From Rhododendron vialii (Eukaryota > Streptophyta > Magnoliopsida > Ericales > Ericaceae), in contig NC_080559.1 in the NCBI RefSeq assembly GCF_030253575.1, forward strand, positions 34,033,501-34,097,500: DNA of 64,000 nucleotides, in the 5' to 3' direction. Below are positions 32,201 through 44,929 of this stretch, one piece after another (positions within the stretch are counted from its first letter, which is position 1; each line of letters opens with the position of its first letter). A program made the position numbers and the translations under genes. The notes beneath the pieces are model-generated. The model was not told where the DNA came from. It worked only from the letters and a program-made list of their open reading frames with translations, and did not search any database.

Positions 32201-33963
32201 ACGACACCCACCTCCCACCTTTTCTGCGCCTCACCAAATGACACCCACCTCCGCCACGCACCACCACCAAACGCCGCTGACACTGTCTCTCCTAACTCCC
32301 ATTTCTCTCTCTCTCTCAACAAACCCCAAATACCTTCCCAAAAAACAAGATCACAACGAAGAGGGGGGCTTCCTCGAGTTCGTTCGAAATCTCCAATTCG
32401 CTACAGGACTCATTCCCCGGGCCCATGGTTTTCTCCTGAAAGACGATCCCCTAATGGATTTAATGGGCTTCCGAAATTAATTCACAGGAGATCTCTCAAC
32501 CCGGTAATGATTTGAGGGATCTGGAAGAGACCATGGTCATCTGAGGTCTGCTATGCCCAACAGGAGAGGAGCCCACCTGACCAGGTTTCATCTTGAAGGA
32601 GATTTGATATTCTAGATCCTCGAGAGAGGACAGATGGCGATGACAATGAATATTTTGGTTGATTTCATGAGCTTGGCGGTGACAGAAATGGTGATGAGAG
32701 GAGAAAGAGGTTGTCCTCCGCTCGATGTAATATCCGACGACGCTCTGCTCTCTCCGGCGGCCTACGACTTTGATTCCTTCGTCCTCCAGCCTTCGATTCT
32801 GTCGTCCTCCGTCGTCTCCAACATCGTCTTACCCAGTGTAATCGTGATTTGTGATTATGTATTGAGATATTTTTGTAGTGTTTGTGATTTTGTGATTTCG
32901 TAGTGGTTGGGTTTGTGATTTTCCTAGTGTGATTGTTGCGGTTGAGTTCGTTGTCGATCAGCAGGGTCGACTTCGTCGTCGTCAGTTCTTCTTCTTCTTC
33001 TCTCTGTGTGAGTGTGCCAGGGAGGGGAAGGAAAACATGGGGTATTTTGGTCTTTTCATTCATTCCGTCCAACGGCGTTACCCCTCCAAATGGAAACTTT
33101 GCTCAAGGGGTCTGGCCGTAGGCAAAATTCTATTAGGGGGTGAGCGAGACAAACGGGAATAGTTCGAGGGGTGTCTCGGTATTTAACCCTAAAACATATT
33201 AGGGCTGAGTTTTTCTTGAGTGTGCTAGGCTTGATAATATATTGGTTTACATTTGGCTATGTTGAGAAGATTCATTGTGCAATAGAATGTCAACTCGTTT
33301 GCTCATTTTCCATGTTTTGTGTTCATTATTTCTTGTATGTGCACCCTGGTTGTTCTGGTCCATGGACAATAGTTAATTGATTTTGTGGAAGTTTTAAATT
33401 TAACTGTGCTTTACAGCCCCTTTGGATTCAATGAGTTGGTAAGAAAAGAAAGAAAGTAGTAGTGTTTCTCACCCAAATCACTAATTTGCAACGAGTGATT
33501 GGTGAGAAATATACAAAAATGATATTTTGTGATTGGTTCATTCCTCTTTCTCACCAAATCTCACCGGACATTTTTGGTTAGATTTGGTGAGAAAGGGTTC
33601 TTGGGATCTTGATCTTCACTCCACCTTGATATCAAGCAGACCAATGGGAGAAGAGTCCATTGCATGAGGATGATGGAATGGTGGACGAACTAGTTAACTT
33701 CCTATGGTAAAGTAGGATAGCCAAATGAGAGTGTTTTATTAATCTCTAGTGCATGAGACTGGCTTAGATCTGTACTGTAGTAAATGTTTTCTTTTTCATT
33801 TTCGGGTTTTCTAGAGCTCCTGTAGATATGATCTGTTTAATTTTAAGAATTTTAGGTGTGCTTTGAAGACCCTCTACGTAGATTTTATCCATTCTCATTC
33901 ACAATAAGATCATATGCTTCCATACCAATAACCTGCTCTTTGAAATACTTAACCCTTTATCTG

Positions 33964-33998
<35 letters not shown>

Positions 33999-34821
33999 AA
34001 ATGAGATCATATTCACTGCCCCTACGGGAGAGGAGATCACCAACAGAAAACAGTTGGAGCAATACTTGAAATCACATCCTGGTGGTCCCAAAATATCTGA
34101 GTTTGATTGGGGAACTGGTGAAACTCTAAGGAGATCAGTCAGGATTAGTGTGAAAGCAAAGGCAGCTCCTCCTCCACCAGAAACTGAGCCTCCAAAGAAG
34201 CGTAGCAGAAAATCTCCGGCTTCAAAGAAGGATACCAAAGAAAAACAAGTAGCTACCGAAGAAACTGAGGTGGTTAAAGAAGTCGTGCAAGGAGAGATAA
34301 CTGAGGAGGTGAAGGCTACTGTAGAAATTGAGGAGGATGTTGTGAAGGAAAATCAAGAGCAGATTAAAGCAGAAGATGCTCCTGAAGAATCTAAAGTGGG
34401 ACAAAATGTTGAAATGCAAGATGCTGAACAGGTCAAAGATGATGTAGAAGAGACTAACCTTGGGAAATTAGTCAATAGTTCTGAAGTAACTCAAAATAAT
34501 GCAGGGGAAGTTGAGGTTTCAGAAGTTCAAATGGTAGAGCAAACAACATTTGACGCAGAGAAAAAGGATGGCCTTGGGAAGCAGGAAAAACCCGATACAG
34601 ACATTGCTGTGGAAAAGATGTACCAAATGGAAGGTGAGGAGAAAGTGAAACAGAAAAGTAGTGCCCTTGGACTTGGAGAAAATAATGAGAAAGAAGCAGC
34701 GGACAAGAAAGACAATGAACAAAATAAGCCAATGGTCAATGACATAACCAAGAAGGTCGAGGGAGCTGCGACCAAGAATGGTGCCGAGGTAGAAGAGTCC
34801 AACCCTTGCGTTACAAATTAG
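29144..34821 (+). CDS. MBD11: Methyl-CpG-binding-domain protein (MBD10/MBD11 type)
   Basis: Two exons: 29144-29224 (27 codons) and 33967-34821, joined in phase 0 across a GT...AG intron of 4742 bp, giving 311 residues. The joined N terminus reads [19 protein letters not shown], then [33 protein letters not shown] and RRSVRIS. This is the plant MBD fold (about residues 17-90) in the form seen in Arabidopsis MBD10 and MBD11. A Pro/Lys-rich nuclear-localisation-like stretch ([14 protein letters not shown]) follows. The rest is a long Glu/Lys-rich, probably disordered, tail ending NPCVTN. The family acts in the nucleus on chromatin; not all plant MBDs bind methylated DNA, so methyl-CpG binding is inferred. 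The intron hosts a LINE remnant and a TIR element. The start follows a CT-free leader, and a CT microsatellite opens the intron. Confidence 0.9.
29233..29264 (+). repeat. (CT)n microsatellite at the start of the MBD intron
   Basis: An uninterrupted CT run begins about 10 bp after the splice donor of the MBD gene. Confidence 0.9.
29480..30500 (+). mobile_element. Degenerate LINE ORF2 fragment in the MBD intron
   Basis: Shifting frames spell LINE ORF2 motifs: [13 protein letters not shown] (29620-29660), [37 protein letters not shown] (about 30140-30190), and a zf-RVT-like [20 protein letters not shown] (30305-30370) whose Cys residues are lost. It is same-sense with the gene and heavily decayed. 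A 30-bp duplication of CACACTGGTGTAACCT flanks a poly-T at 30183-30228. Confidence 0.7.
31945..33190. mobile_element. 1.25-kb non-autonomous TIR element in the MBD intron
   Basis: Long terminal inverted repeats start GGGTTAAATACCGAGACACC and continue for over 80 bp (CTAATAGAATTTTGCCTACG). The right end is the reverse complement finishing AACCCT at 33190. A direct repeat AAAACAT flanks both ends (31938-31944, 33191-33197; perhaps TAAAACAT, 8 bp). No transposase was found. The interior is GC-richer, with Ser/Asp-coding stretches around 32635-32850 on the plus strand that could be captured host sequence, but no family was recognised. Confidence 0.85.
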
Positions 34822-35837
34822 ATGCCTTTTCTTGACTCTTTTAGGCTTGTGGCTAATTCGGATTACTGAAGTAGTAGTATAGTAGCTGTCTATGGTAGTA
34901 TTATAGTTGTTCATGAAGACATGTATGTATGTAACGTTGTAGATTAGAGCTCCCACCCACGTTGCGGGCACACGTTGCGCGTAGAGATTGTTGTAAAATT
35001 ACTAGATTAGGTCTTCAGGGCTGGCTGTGTTGCTGCCTTTTGTGCATTTGATACGCTTAGCGATCTGTGTGACACTGTACTGTTAAAACTGGTGGTTCAA
35101 ATAAGTGCTTTTGCATTCAGTTTCTGATTCTATGATCTTGAATTCTTCGATGGGATGCTGTACAAGTTTTGAGCAGGTTATGAGTGGGGTGTGAACAAAT
35201 GAATGAGCTAGTTTTCCATAAGTGTTGTTTTATCATATTTGCTACTCTCTGATTAGCTGAATTGGGGAAATTGACAAAATGTGGGAAGGACCACATGCTA
35301 GTTTTATGCTTGTTCCTCTATAGGCTCTCTCCAGAGCTTTTCTTTACGGTGGCAAATAGTGGTGTTTTGGCGGATGCTGCCAAAGATGATGGTAGTAGAA
35401 GGTGAAAATTGACGGAAAAATTGCCCCTCTCCGCGAGCGTGTCTAGAAGGAGATACATTGCGATCTTTAATGTCTCCTCCGAAAAGATGCAACGTACAAC
35501 TTGAGATGAGAAAGAGAGCAGCAGCAAAAGGAGATTCCCTTAGCATCGGTGTATGGTTGTTATCTAGCTGGGTATGGGAAAAGCAATCCCATTATTTATG
35601 GCTAGCTTTTTTCACATCACTATTATTAGTATGAAAACATACCCATTTTTAAGCCAGCACTAAAGACTATCCTTTAAAGTCAGCTATACCGTGTTGATGT
35701 CGAGGATGATCACTTCCACCACAATGCTTTTGCTAAGCCAATACAAACAGAGAGAGAGAGAGAGAGAGAGAGAACGATCTTCCACCTCCATTCTCACTGT
35801 TTGCTTCGAACTTACTTTTATTATTAGCTGTCCACTT
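34822..35837. other. 3' flank of the MBD gene, gene-free interval
   Basis: It begins with the likely 3' untranslated region (ATGTATGTATGTAACG near 34921). No other gene is supported. A (GA)n run lies at 35749-35773. Confidence 0.6.
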
Positions 35838-36183
35838 CTTATAAGGGTGCCCTTACCGTATTACGGTAAGGGCGTCCCCTTTTCTCCTCTTTTTCCGACC
35901 AAATTTTGATGCTCAATGTATTCAAAACGCGATTTTAAGGGTAACCGCAAGAATAAGCAAAAAAAAGGCCGGGAAGGGCTTAATTTGAACAGTTTTTATT
36001 GAACCGTTCGATAAAATACAAACAAAAACTGCTCAAATCAAGTCATTTCCGGTCTTTTTTTTTGCTGATTTCTTGCAATTGCCCGTAAAATCACGTTCTG
36101 AACACATTGAGCGGCTCGGATCATCGCAAATTGGTCGGGAAAGGGGCGTCCTTACCGTAATAGGTAAGGGCACCCTTATAAGA
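35838..36183. mobile_element. Foldback MITE (ATAAGGGTGCCCTTACC family), copy 1
   Basis: The terminal repeats CTTATAAGGGTGCCCTTACC and the reverse complement are followed by long self-complementary arms containing ATTTTAAGGGTAACC, GCCGGGAAGGGC and AACCGTTCGATAAAA. Related elements occur at 47361-47543 and 54425-54802. No target duplication was resolved. Confidence 0.8.
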
Positions 36184-38609
36184 AGATTTGTGTTATTATT
36201 AGTCAAGGACTCGATTGTCATATTTACTCAATCAGCAATTTACAACCTCAGGCTCAGTTTGAATGCCCGTAATCCTTTGTAGGAATAGGAATTTGATTCC
36301 AATTCCTAGTAATTCAACACCCAAAGTAATTCTATTCTAACGTTTGGATTAATTAAGTAATCTTCTCTAGGAATCAATTATTTTGGAAATATCCTAAAGT
36401 CACATGTATCCTTTTTATATTGATCAAGATAGGAATCCAAGATTCCCGTGGATGGTGGGAGGGATTAGATTCCTCCTATATTCAGGAATGTGATTCCTCC
36501 TGGATTGGAAGATCAGTAATCTCATTCCCACTCTTTACAAACATAGAAATGTTAGACTTCCGGAATCACATTATCATTCCCTCCTAAGATATTTGGCTAT
36601 CTGCCATCAAGAATTAAAGAGGTAATGTCATACAACCATGATTTTTATATAGAAGAATGATGTGATATTCTCTAGTTCTTTTGGTCTCAAATTAAAAAAT
36701 CTATCGTTATAGATTCTTGTTTTAACATTTATCATCACTAGATTTATATTGTCATCACGGGATTCATATAGTTTTACGGTCTTGCTATTGTCAACCCACT
36801 GGGCTGACAATAAACACACTAAAGAACAAGGAAAACACAGATTTCTGTGCACTTTTTACACTATTTAATACACAATCACACACTTACTATTGTCAGCCCA
36901 TTAGACTGATTTTAGAATTTTTCATAGTTTTACCGTCACATTATGCTAGCTAGACTCTAAAATCTCTATCTATTTTCTATACAAAGGTCATTGGATAAAG
37001 TTTAGTTTCATCTCAATATCTTTCTTATAGATCTCTCTTAGCATCAAATCAACCCACTTGAGTCCCAATAACCACTTGGTACATTTGAAGGCCTTTTGCA
37101 CCCTATGCAACAATTCAATCTCTTTCTTATAGTAGCTCTCTTGATTTGAAGACTTCTTCTATTTCTCTCCCATTTTTTCATTCGGACCAACTAAAGCACA
37201 TTATTATTACTTTCTAGGGACCAATTCTACCTTCATAAGTGGGGGTCTGATTGAAGTCGCGACAAGTCTCGTAGGACTCACAAAAATTGTTAGCATCTAC
37301 GAGGTTTTGAACTTGAAACAAAAACAAACCAATAATTAACCGCCAATTGTTATGCTCTCTCAGCCGACTAATACGAAGATTAAGACATGTGGATAGCTTA
37401 CCTAAAAGAAGAGTGGCATTAATATATATAAAGCTAAACTACTAATCCATAATCCACACAGCCAAGAAAGCATCATTTTTTATAATCTCAGTATGTCATG
37501 GTCATGCATTAACAATTGGTTCATCTTTTGAAATTTAAACTTAAGACAACTAAGCCCAATGGTTATCCTTTCGTCAAGATTAAGGGTGTGCTCTTGGTAT
37601 TATTGTCATTGCCATTTTGGTCATTATTTTTGACTTTTTGTTAAATTCGCGTAAAATCTTTTGGATTATTTATTTGCTCGAGAAGAGGAGTTAAAAATTT
37701 GCAAAATTATGACAAGAATAAAAAGTTCACAAGAGATGATGTCAGGCATGCCGACAATACCCCGTGACTGACCTCCTGCAAGCTCGACTGTGATTCACCA
37801 ATCCGGAAATCCTTCCGGACCCTCATCAATGACCCAAATCATTAATTTTCAAGAACAATTACCACATTAAAATTTAAAATTGATTAGATATCGTTTGAAA
37901 TGATTTCAGAATAAATAATTAGATAAATGGTTATAATGGTTTTCGATCGAGTGTTTTCCTCTCTTCTTTGGACAAGATAAATGCGTTTTAAAACAAATAC
38001 TGTATCAAATGATATTTTATCAAATTGGTACTCGACGTATTTTAAAAAGTAAACGATTTGGATCATTGTCGCCAGCCCAGAAAAAGTCCAAAACGGGCCA
38101 GCCCTGTTCGATTTAAGTTTTGAGGGAGATTTTTGAAAGTAATAAATGAAGAGAAATAAATAGAAAAAATTTATTATAAACCGTGTCTAGGAGTTTTGAG
38201 ATCTCACGAGAGAGTATCCAATCCCAATGGAAAAAAAGAATAAAGTGTGTTCCCAAAAATACCCCCTCACCTTCTCCTCCAGGATCTCACCCCCACTGCA
38301 TACAAACCCACACAGATAGAGAGAGAAGCTTCAACTTGAGTTGTAGATGTGTGTATTTCAACAAATGCAAAGCAAAAGCCCTGTCCAATCAAAACCCACA
38401 TTCTATTATCCCTCCAAAAACAATATCAAACGCTTTGATATTTAGCGGACAGAGAGAGAGAGAGAATCATATTCAGCTTGAAGACAGAGAGCATTTCCGT
38501 GCTTGGTTTTAACATCATTGCCAATTGGGGCTGTCTGTGGCACGCCCATAATATCGAGAACTGGGTTGAAGGAGTAGTAGAGGAATTGATCGTCGCCAAT
38601 CGGAAAGCA
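36184..38609. other. Gene-free interval before the GH17 gene
   Basis: No coding sequence is supported. At 36245-36600 there is repeat-like sequence with recurring AGGAAT and GATTCC that looks like an old MITE. The last 400 bp are the likely promoter and leader of the GH17 gene, with a (GA)n run at 38447-38465. Confidence 0.5.
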
Positions 38610-41600
38610 ATGAAGATTTCTTCGTGTTTCTGGGTCCGGTTCTTTCTCCTGCTTTCGGTCTTCTTCACTCCAAGTGGTAACTTTACTGTTCTGCCCCCCA
38701 CAATTTTGAACGATTAGATTCATTTCATAGTTATTTCGGACAGTTTTGTGGATTTTTTTTTTTGGTCACTGATCATAGCTGTTCTTTGTCTGTTCCTATG
38801 AGCCATATGTTCTAATTTTCATCTTCGTCCATATATTCGTTTCGTGGTTGTAGTGGGTCGGATATTGGTTTCTTTTTATTTTTTTTCGCCAGAGGATAGG
38901 AGGGTTAGCATGTTAGTATTGGTTAGATTACAACAAGGGCCAACTTCCTGTTATAGGATTCGAACACTAGACCTCACACTCCAATGGAGCGCTACACGAA
39001 CATTGGGCCAAACCCCAAGGTCGGCTATTAGTTTGTTAACCTCGTCACTAAGTTTCAAATTTTTCTTGAATAGATTAGAGATTGTTTCTGTTCAAGGTCT
39101 TTGCTTTAAGGAGGAAATTCACTACTCGCATTGTTCAGTTAATCAAATCAATAGGATGTTGCGGATTCGACCTAACAGACATCAAGTAAGAACACAGAGA
39201 AACAAACTAGGCACACCCACCAGTTTCATTATGTATCACATGAAGAAATTGTCACATAAACATCGGTTACTGCGTACAAAAGGAATCTATATTCTTTGAA
39301 CCCAGGTATAGTTGGGGACCGAATTGGGCTTCACAAACCCAACAAGAAATTTGGAGATAGACGGTGATGCTGCTTTGATTTCTTATGAATACTTGTTATT
39401 TGGTTGACGGAGTTGTTAAGGAGCAGTTTAAATTCAAAGTAATCCACCCTTCAAATCCTCCTTTGTGCCGATGGATTTTGTGAAAACTTACTATTGAGTT
39501 CTAGTAAGTAGTATAAGTTTTTTGGCGGTACTACCATACTATACAAATCAAATAAAAACCAACGTCTGCCCTTCCTCCCTTGCTGAGCTATTTTGGATGT
39601 AGTTTATGAATCTATGATGCACAAATTTAGTGGCTTTGGTATATCCATTTAATCAAGTTGAAATCCGAGTAAGAAAATATGACTTCAGATTTAGTCCTGC
39701 CACTGATTAAAATCAAATGCTAAGTTCATGGAGTGTCTGATACCTATGCTTTTAAAATCAATTGGTTGATGGGATTATGATGAAGCTGCTTTAGTGAATT
39801 CTAATCCAATCCTTCAAGTCTTACATTGTACTCACCAGATCATGGAATTGACGGTTAAATTCTGAATCTTTTAAGTACAACCTTGTCCACTTCTGTTTTA
39901 TGTAGTTGACTGTCTTTCTTGCTGAGCTAGTTTGATGCAATCTATGATTCAGATGTATTCTAGTTGTGACTTCGGCATTTCCGTATTGAGTTCTAAGTTA
40001 CTAACGCATGATTTAAGGAATGTTTCATACTTTACAGCTTCATAGGATTTTATGAAATTGTGTAAGTTAGTTGGAACGACTTGGAGAATAACCGAGAATG
40101 TTTAGCCATTACCTAATATCCAGTGATAGTAAACTATTTCTTAGCCATTGTTGTGTTTTGTGAAAAATTGTTTCTACTGGTGCATTAAGTATTGTAGGCT
40201 GTCAAAGGTAGATATTGTCTTGCTATTCTTGAGAATGGAACGACACAATGGATCATGAAGTTGCTCACTTGCTCCTGTTCGGTGTTTTTGTTGTTTGTTT
40301 CTAGTGGCTGTGGATGCCTTCACTGGAACTTATGGGATAAACTACGGTAGAATTGCAGATAACATTCCCTCTCCTGATAAAGTTGTTACACTCCTCCGAT
40401 CAGCAAAGATTAGGAATGTTCGTATCTATGACGCTAATCACAGTGTCCTAAACGCCTTCAGTGGAACAGGGCTTGAATTAGTGGTTGGACTCCCGAATGG
40501 AAACCTACAAGACATGAGTACTAATCCGAATGATGCCCTGACTTGGGTCCAAGAAAATGTGCAAGCATTCCTTCCCAAGACAAAAATCCGTGGGATTGCC
40601 ATCGGAAATGAAGTTCTGGGCGGTAGTGATCAATCACTATCAGAAGCGCTTTTGGGTGCTGCAAAAAATATATACAACGCGACGAAAAGTCTTAAGTTAG
40701 ATGATGTAGTTCAGATTACCACTGCACATTCACAGGCTGTTTTCAATAACTCTTACCCTCCCTCTTCATGTGTTTTCAGTGAGAATGCTGTACAATATAT
40801 GAATCCACTCCTTGATTTCTTCTCAGAGATTGGGTCCCCTTTCTGTTTGAATGCTTACCCATTTCTGGCCTACATGAGTGATCCAACGGAAATCGATATA
40901 AATTATGCTCTTTTCCAGGCAAATCAGGGAATATACGATAACAAAACAGATTTACACTATGACAACATGCTTGATGCTCAGATTGATGCTGCTTATGCTG
41001 CATTGGAAGATGCTGGTTTTAAAAAGATGGAAGTTATAGTTACAGAAACTGGTTGGGCTTCTCATGGTGATTCAAACGAAGAGGCTGCCACAGTAAGCAA
41101 TGCAAGGACTTACAATTACAACCTGCGTAAGAGGCTTGCATTGAGGAAGGGTACCCCTATGCGGCCTAAAAACATGTTGAGGGCTTATGTGTTTGCGCTG
41201 TTCAATGAGGATTTGAAGCCTGGTCCAGCTTCCGAGAGGAATTTCGGATTGTTTCTTCCCAATGGCTCTGTTGCGTACAATATTGGGTTTTCTGGGCTGA
41301 AATCTTCGTCTGCAACATCATCTTTTTTGTCATTAAAGGTATGTGTTTCTTTACCCCTTTGAAATGCATTGTTTCTGTTACGTTACTAGGATTATGGCGC
41401 ATATAGGATGTTTATAAGGTGACATAGAACATTGGGCGTATTACATAGAGTTCATGCACAAGCATATGGCAAACTGGACACCCGGACACATCCCAATCAC
41501 AATATCTCACACCCGGACACCCCACCTCAAGTGTTGAGTGTCCGACTCAGTTACACGCATTTTGAAGAGCCCTTGTAGCTTTGGGACTTGTTAATGATGT

Positions 41601-41863
41601 GTTATAACCTTCTTGGAACTATCTTTTAGAATACATAGGGTGCCATTTGCTTATTGTCCAGGGTCCAGAAATTAAGTTCATATTCGATTTGCTCTGATTT
41701 CTTAGGACACTTTTTGTTACTAAATTCAATATGACATTGACCATCTTTTTTTACATTTTTTTCCTTGGCAATTTTACAGGACATCCAACATCAAGGTTCA
41801 CCCAATTCCTATTTCTTGGTATTGACAGCCTGTGCTATTGTGCTGCTCTCCTTGAATTATTGA
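38610..41863 (+). CDS. Glucan endo-1,3-beta-glucosidase, GH17, GPI-anchored type
   Basis: Three exons, 38610-38676, 40305-41338 and 41780-41863, with GT...AG introns, give 394 residues. The enzyme cleaves beta-1,3-glucan (callose) at the plasma membrane or wall. A signal peptide (CFWVRFFLLLSVFFTPSVAV) precedes TGTYGINYGRIADNIPSP, the GH17 start. The catalytic acid/base is Glu125 in IAIGNEVLGG and the nucleophile is Glu270 in VTETGWASHGDSNE. Further family motifs are KIRNVRIYD, SPFCLNAYPF and FALFNEDLKPGPASERNFGL. No C-terminal X8 domain follows. A Ser-rich linker ends in the hydrophobic tail of exon 3 (YFLVLTACAIVLLSLNY), which fits a GPI-anchor signal. Arabidopsis glucan endo-1,3-beta-glucosidases 11 and 14 are the closest type from memory. 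Skipping the 41339 donor would give a tail-less protein ending at 41362. Confidence 0.92.
38677..40304 (+). other. Intron 1 of the GH17 gene
   Basis: A GT...AG intron of 1628 bp splitting the signal peptide. It contains a SINE-like stretch near 38925-39060 (GGATTCGAACACTAGACCTC on the plus strand, resembling a reversed B box). No exon is supported inside it. Confidence 0.7.
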
Positions 41864-43984
41864 AAAAGCCATGTGTTGGACTTGGAGCACTCTTAGATTG
41901 AGGACATAGCAGATAGTATAGGTTGTGTCACATAGTGTCATATTCCAGTTGTTTCAACAGTTCTTGTTAATCTGCAAAATCCCAGATGGAATTGCTGAAT
42001 CATTTTTATCAACTTCAGCAATGTATATTTATTGATGTACAAATGAAATCTTCTTTCTGGTTGTTCTTGTGGCACATTTGGTTCACTGCACTTCGTGAGA
42101 TCGGATCATAAATTCCGTAAAACTCGTAACGCCTAGAGTCTTTTATATAGGAGGCGTGAACTGCGACCACCTACACTTTGAGGGTGATTTCGGAATCACT
42201 ATTAGTCCTACCAACTACTCGAAAAAGGGGTAAACTAGACGGTCCAATCCTTACCGGAGACAATCCGAATGGAAGACCCATAACTAAAAACACATCGAAT
42301 CATAATCCAACTTTTCTAGTGGTAAAGCATCTAATAGCACAGAATGGATTCAAGCATCATACACTCTTTGATTTTTTCCTTACGCGAATTGTCGAAAATG
42401 CCCTTCTCTAATTTTACCAGGGATATCAGCTGAGAGAGAATTTATCCCATTTTAGATAAAGAGATGTAGACACAAAGGCAAAGACGCCAAGACAATGAGA
42501 AAACCATGCATTTGCCGTAATAATCAATTTCTAAGCCAAGCCCCGGCCACCGCCAGGTATCCAAATCAAAATTCCCATTGTCATCCTTGTTATTTTATTT
42601 GTGTTGGTCGGTTCTGCTGGAAAAAAAAAAAAATGTTTGGTCGGCAAGATCACACCACCTGGGTGGCGTCGGCGAGACACTCTCATGCATGGCCTATTGT
42701 GTTTGGAATTTTCTCTAAGGAAATTACGATCAAGACAACTTATAGTGCTACGGATGGTGCATGGTATGGTGTTCGCAAGTTAGATTTTTATATATACTTA
42801 TCAATTCTAATTCCTCTCGTTGTTGTACTCTTCGTGTAGCTGACGTTAGGCTACGAATTAAAGTCGGCTTTTTTATTATAGATAATTTAGGTGTCCGGGT
42901 CATTTTGCGCGCACCTCAACTAATTTTGGGAGACAAATCACAAGCCCACTTGCAAAGATCTCTATTGAAGTTATAGCAAAGTTCTGCGTGAACTTACTCT
43001 GAAGGAGTTGTAGCACCTTAGAAGTTTCAAATATAAGATCTTAAGAGAGATCTAACCTTTTTAAGTCTTAAGTTTTGATCATCAGGCCAATCTCTTCGGG
43101 ATTAGAATTAAATCTAGCTTAATCAATCTTAAAAAGGATTGTCATTCAACGATCGTATTCTCTTACCCATTTTAATAATACCTAGTAATGTAGGGTTAAC
43201 TACGGAAATCTTGGCATGTTTTATAAAAGCCGAAGTTCGATTAACAAGTCTAGAAAAAGACGTGTGAAAAAGGAGTGGAGAGAAATCAAAATCAAGAAGT
43301 GGGTAGAGATATCATTGCTACCATTGTTTTCAGGCTCCCAAATGGAACCAATAACCAAGGCGGCTGAGGGTCTGTTTTTTCTTCCTCAAAGGTCCGGTTG
43401 TCCATCCAGACCAGTATACGCGCATCTCGACTAATTCCATTCTCGGTCCGGTAAAAAGCGGACCATTCACGGCGATACTAGATTCACACACACACAAAAT
43501 TATGACGGCCTAACCCAAGAATCGAATCCTAATCAATTATATCGGGAGTAAATCCACCAACCAATTAAAGTATGTCTGGCTGAGGGTACTGTTCTATTGA
43601 TAATAATGCAAATGCTGATGAATAGTCAACACCTCCCAAAAGTCCACCGAGGTTCGGTAAGGCCTCGCGTAGGAAATCAGGACATTTTCCCGGAAAGAGA
43701 AAAACGCGGTAACTCTGTGGGGCCCAGTTTCTTTTTGGGGGTCCTATATTCACATTCGTTGTCACAATCACCCATCTACCCCTTTGAAGTTGCATTTGAT
43801 GTTTTATAATTCCAATTAAAAGCTAAGTATATGTCACGTGAAGTTTGATAAAAGTAAAAAGTAAAAAAATTGTTCATAAATCTAGGTAAATAAACTGCTT
43901 TGGTCTGTTCAAAAAAAAAAAACTGCTTTGGTAGAATTCATGTTTTGGACGACATGGCAACAATGTAAGGTGGAACACCACCCC
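41864..43984. other. Gene-free interval after the GH17 gene
   Basis: It begins with the likely 3' untranslated region. Small open frames at 42178-42976 and 43216-43809 show no recognisable domains and no codon structure, so no gene is called. Confidence 0.5.
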
Positions 43985-44110
43985 AATGGGTTGGTCGGTG
44001 CTTAAGACCTGAGACTTTCAGAGATTTATTCCATCCTGAGGTCTCAGATTCGAAACATTTTGAATTTTATTGACTCTTCTGGGCCAGTACGTACGAGATA
44101 TTTGCTCCAG
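43985..44110 (+). mobile_element. SINE-like element
   Basis: AATGGGTTGGTCGGTGCTTA resembles a tRNA-type A box. GAGGTCTCAGATTCGAAAC about 50 bp on resembles a B box in the spacing typical of plant SINEs. Target duplications were not found. Confidence 0.45.
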
Positions 44111-44929
44111 CTTTTACTAAGCTCTCTGCAAGTAAGGGATGTGATTGGGCCCCTAAAATTAATCGATGTGCGTGGAAACTGGCATGAATACCAGAGTTAT
44201 CAAGAAAAAGGTGGAACATCATGAAAAGTGAATATATTCCAAATTCAACTCCATGTCCTTTTAAGATTTGACTTTTTGTAAAAATCTTGGAAAAGTTAAT
44301 TTATTCCAAATTCAATTGTGTTCCAAATTCAAATGTGGACACACACACACAAAAAAAATTGAATCGAAAAAATTTGGAATCCTATTATAGCTAGGTTTAA
44401 AAGTTTTTGGCATATAGCTATAGAAAGATCGTTTCATGTGATGCAAAATGAGAGTTACCACAGTCTTATTCCATGATCCCATTCATTTGTCTAGTAGGTC
44501 TCTGTGTGTTTAGCATCCATGTAAGAAACAAAGTTGATCGAAGATCAGGAAGATTGCTCTAATCATATTTGACCGAAGACAATTAAGCGGTCAGAATTTG
44601 AATGTTTATTTCTTTTGTGACAAATATGTTTTCGTTCTAACAAATACATATGTCCAGTAAACTTGATTTTTTGCATCAACTTGATACAAATTGAGACTTA
44701 ATGAATAGACGGTTTGGATTGAAGCCGTGTTCGGTCTCGTTTTAGAGTACATCACATCAAAGATCACATGAAGAACAGATCATCTCATAGAAGATTTCAA
44801 TTCGTTAAGGGCTTAATAGAAAAACGTACTGTACAAGAAACGAGAGCAAATGATATTTTACTATATTTGAGGAGCACAGCAGAATACGTTAAAATACTCA
44901 GTAACTACCAATCAAGGATAATAGTATAA
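44111..44929. other. Gene-free interval
   Basis: No coding sequence or clear repeat is supported. Confidence 0.45.

Noticed and set aside
34519-34971. Hydrophobic open frames antisense to the MBD gene tail
   Set aside because: They arise from the complement of Glu/Lys codons and have no other support.
38925-39060. tRNA gene
   Set aside because: Only a B-box-like GGATTCGAAC is present, and no cloverleaf can be drawn; it is more likely a SINE remnant.
41202-41402. Minus-strand frame over the end of the GH17 gene
   Set aside because: Antisense shadow of the GH17 exon and its splice donor.
42495-42839. 114-codon plus-strand frame after the GH17 gene
   Set aside because: No recognisable domain, no conserved neighbour and a poly-A run inside; insufficient support.
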